Assembly (NCBI GenBank): GCA_016278585.1
Contig: JADQBO010000073.1
Location: forward strand, 1 to 13,718
Source: Desulfosporosinus sp.
GTDB lineage: Bacteria; Bacillota; Desulfitobacteriia; Desulfitobacteriales; Desulfitobacteriaceae
Length of the DNA: 13,718 bases
Reading direction: 5' to 3'
Below, one piece after another: positions 13,659 through 13,718 of the stretch (within the stretch, counting starts at the first letter, position 1; each line of letters begins with the position of its first letter). The translations under genes and the position numbers were made by a program. Below the pieces are notes generated by a model. It was not told the DNA's origin. It searched no databases and was given only the letters and a program-made list of their open reading frames with translations.

Positions 13659-13718
13659 AACAGTGTAACACCTCATAACCCATTATTTAGATTGATTAAT
13701 GGATCTCTTTTTACTTCG

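Noticed and set aside
13659..13676. ATG at 13676 as start of the hybrid kinase
   Set aside because: It has no ribosome site of its own and overlaps the GAGGTG that serves ATG 13658.
13680..13702. CCATTA ... TAATGG inverted repeat upstream of the kinase
   Set aside because: Arms of six AT-rich bases with an 11-base spacer are easily found by chance, and too little upstream sequence is visible to place a promoter.

Overview
The window reads as a low-GC, Gram-positive, probably anaerobic Firmicute chromosome. The protein flavour (ECF sigma factor with a zf-HC2 anti-sigma, zinc-ribbon proteins, a MetE/UROD-like zinc methyltransferase-fold protein, a large acyl-CoA dehydrogenase, large hybrid kinases) and the strong AGGAGG-type ribosome binding sites suggest the Clostridia, perhaps a Desulfosporosinus/Desulfitobacterium-like member of the Peptococcaceae. 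That placement is inferred from gene content, not from a search. I see no mobile element, CRISPR array, tRNA or rRNA.

Left part (1-2150, + strand): the 3' part of an ECF sigma factor gene overlaps its zf-HC2 anti-sigma gene. A B-box zinc-finger membrane protein follows 12 bases later. These three look like one surface-stress or envelope operon. A separate small zinc-ribbon protein gene follows, preceded by a perfect inverted repeat, and ends at a bidirectional terminator shared with the convergent msrAB gene.

Middle part (2219-7781): a fused methionine sulfoxide reductase MsrA-MsrB (-) and an acyl-CoA dehydrogenase (+) diverge from a 464-base intergenic region. That region is rich in signals: a good msrAB promoter, two copies of the same palindrome (TAATGAATA-NN-TATTCATTA), a TGAAT-rich repeat block, and what looks like an independent short transcript with a 7-codon reading frame and its own terminator. 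The acyl-CoA dehydrogenase gene ends 2 bases from a convergent, previously uncalled 54-residue membrane-protein gene. A DegV-family fatty-acid-binding protein and a MetE/UROD-like zinc protein follow on the - strand, each closed by a hairpin terminator. DegV proteins deliver fatty acids to the Fak kinase, so lipid handling is a possible shared theme with the acyl-CoA dehydrogenase.

Right part (7873-13658, - strand): a signalling cluster transcribed as hybrid sensor kinase (two membrane segments, large extracytoplasmic helical domain, HAMP, GAF, long coiled coil, HisKA, HATPase, three receivers), then a CheR-type methyltransferase, then a receiver-GGDEF diguanylate cyclase. The likely flow is an external signal, then a phosphorelay, then cyclic-di-GMP production, with CheR as a possible adaptation input. 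No CheB, CheW or chemoreceptor gene lies in the window.

The most interesting unexplained features are the duplicated operator and short-transcript region between msrAB and the acyl-CoA dehydrogenase, the small membrane protein antisense to that dehydrogenase's 3' end, the widely spaced inverted repeat around the promoter of the MetE/UROD-like gene, and the kinase-CheR pairing without a chemoreceptor.
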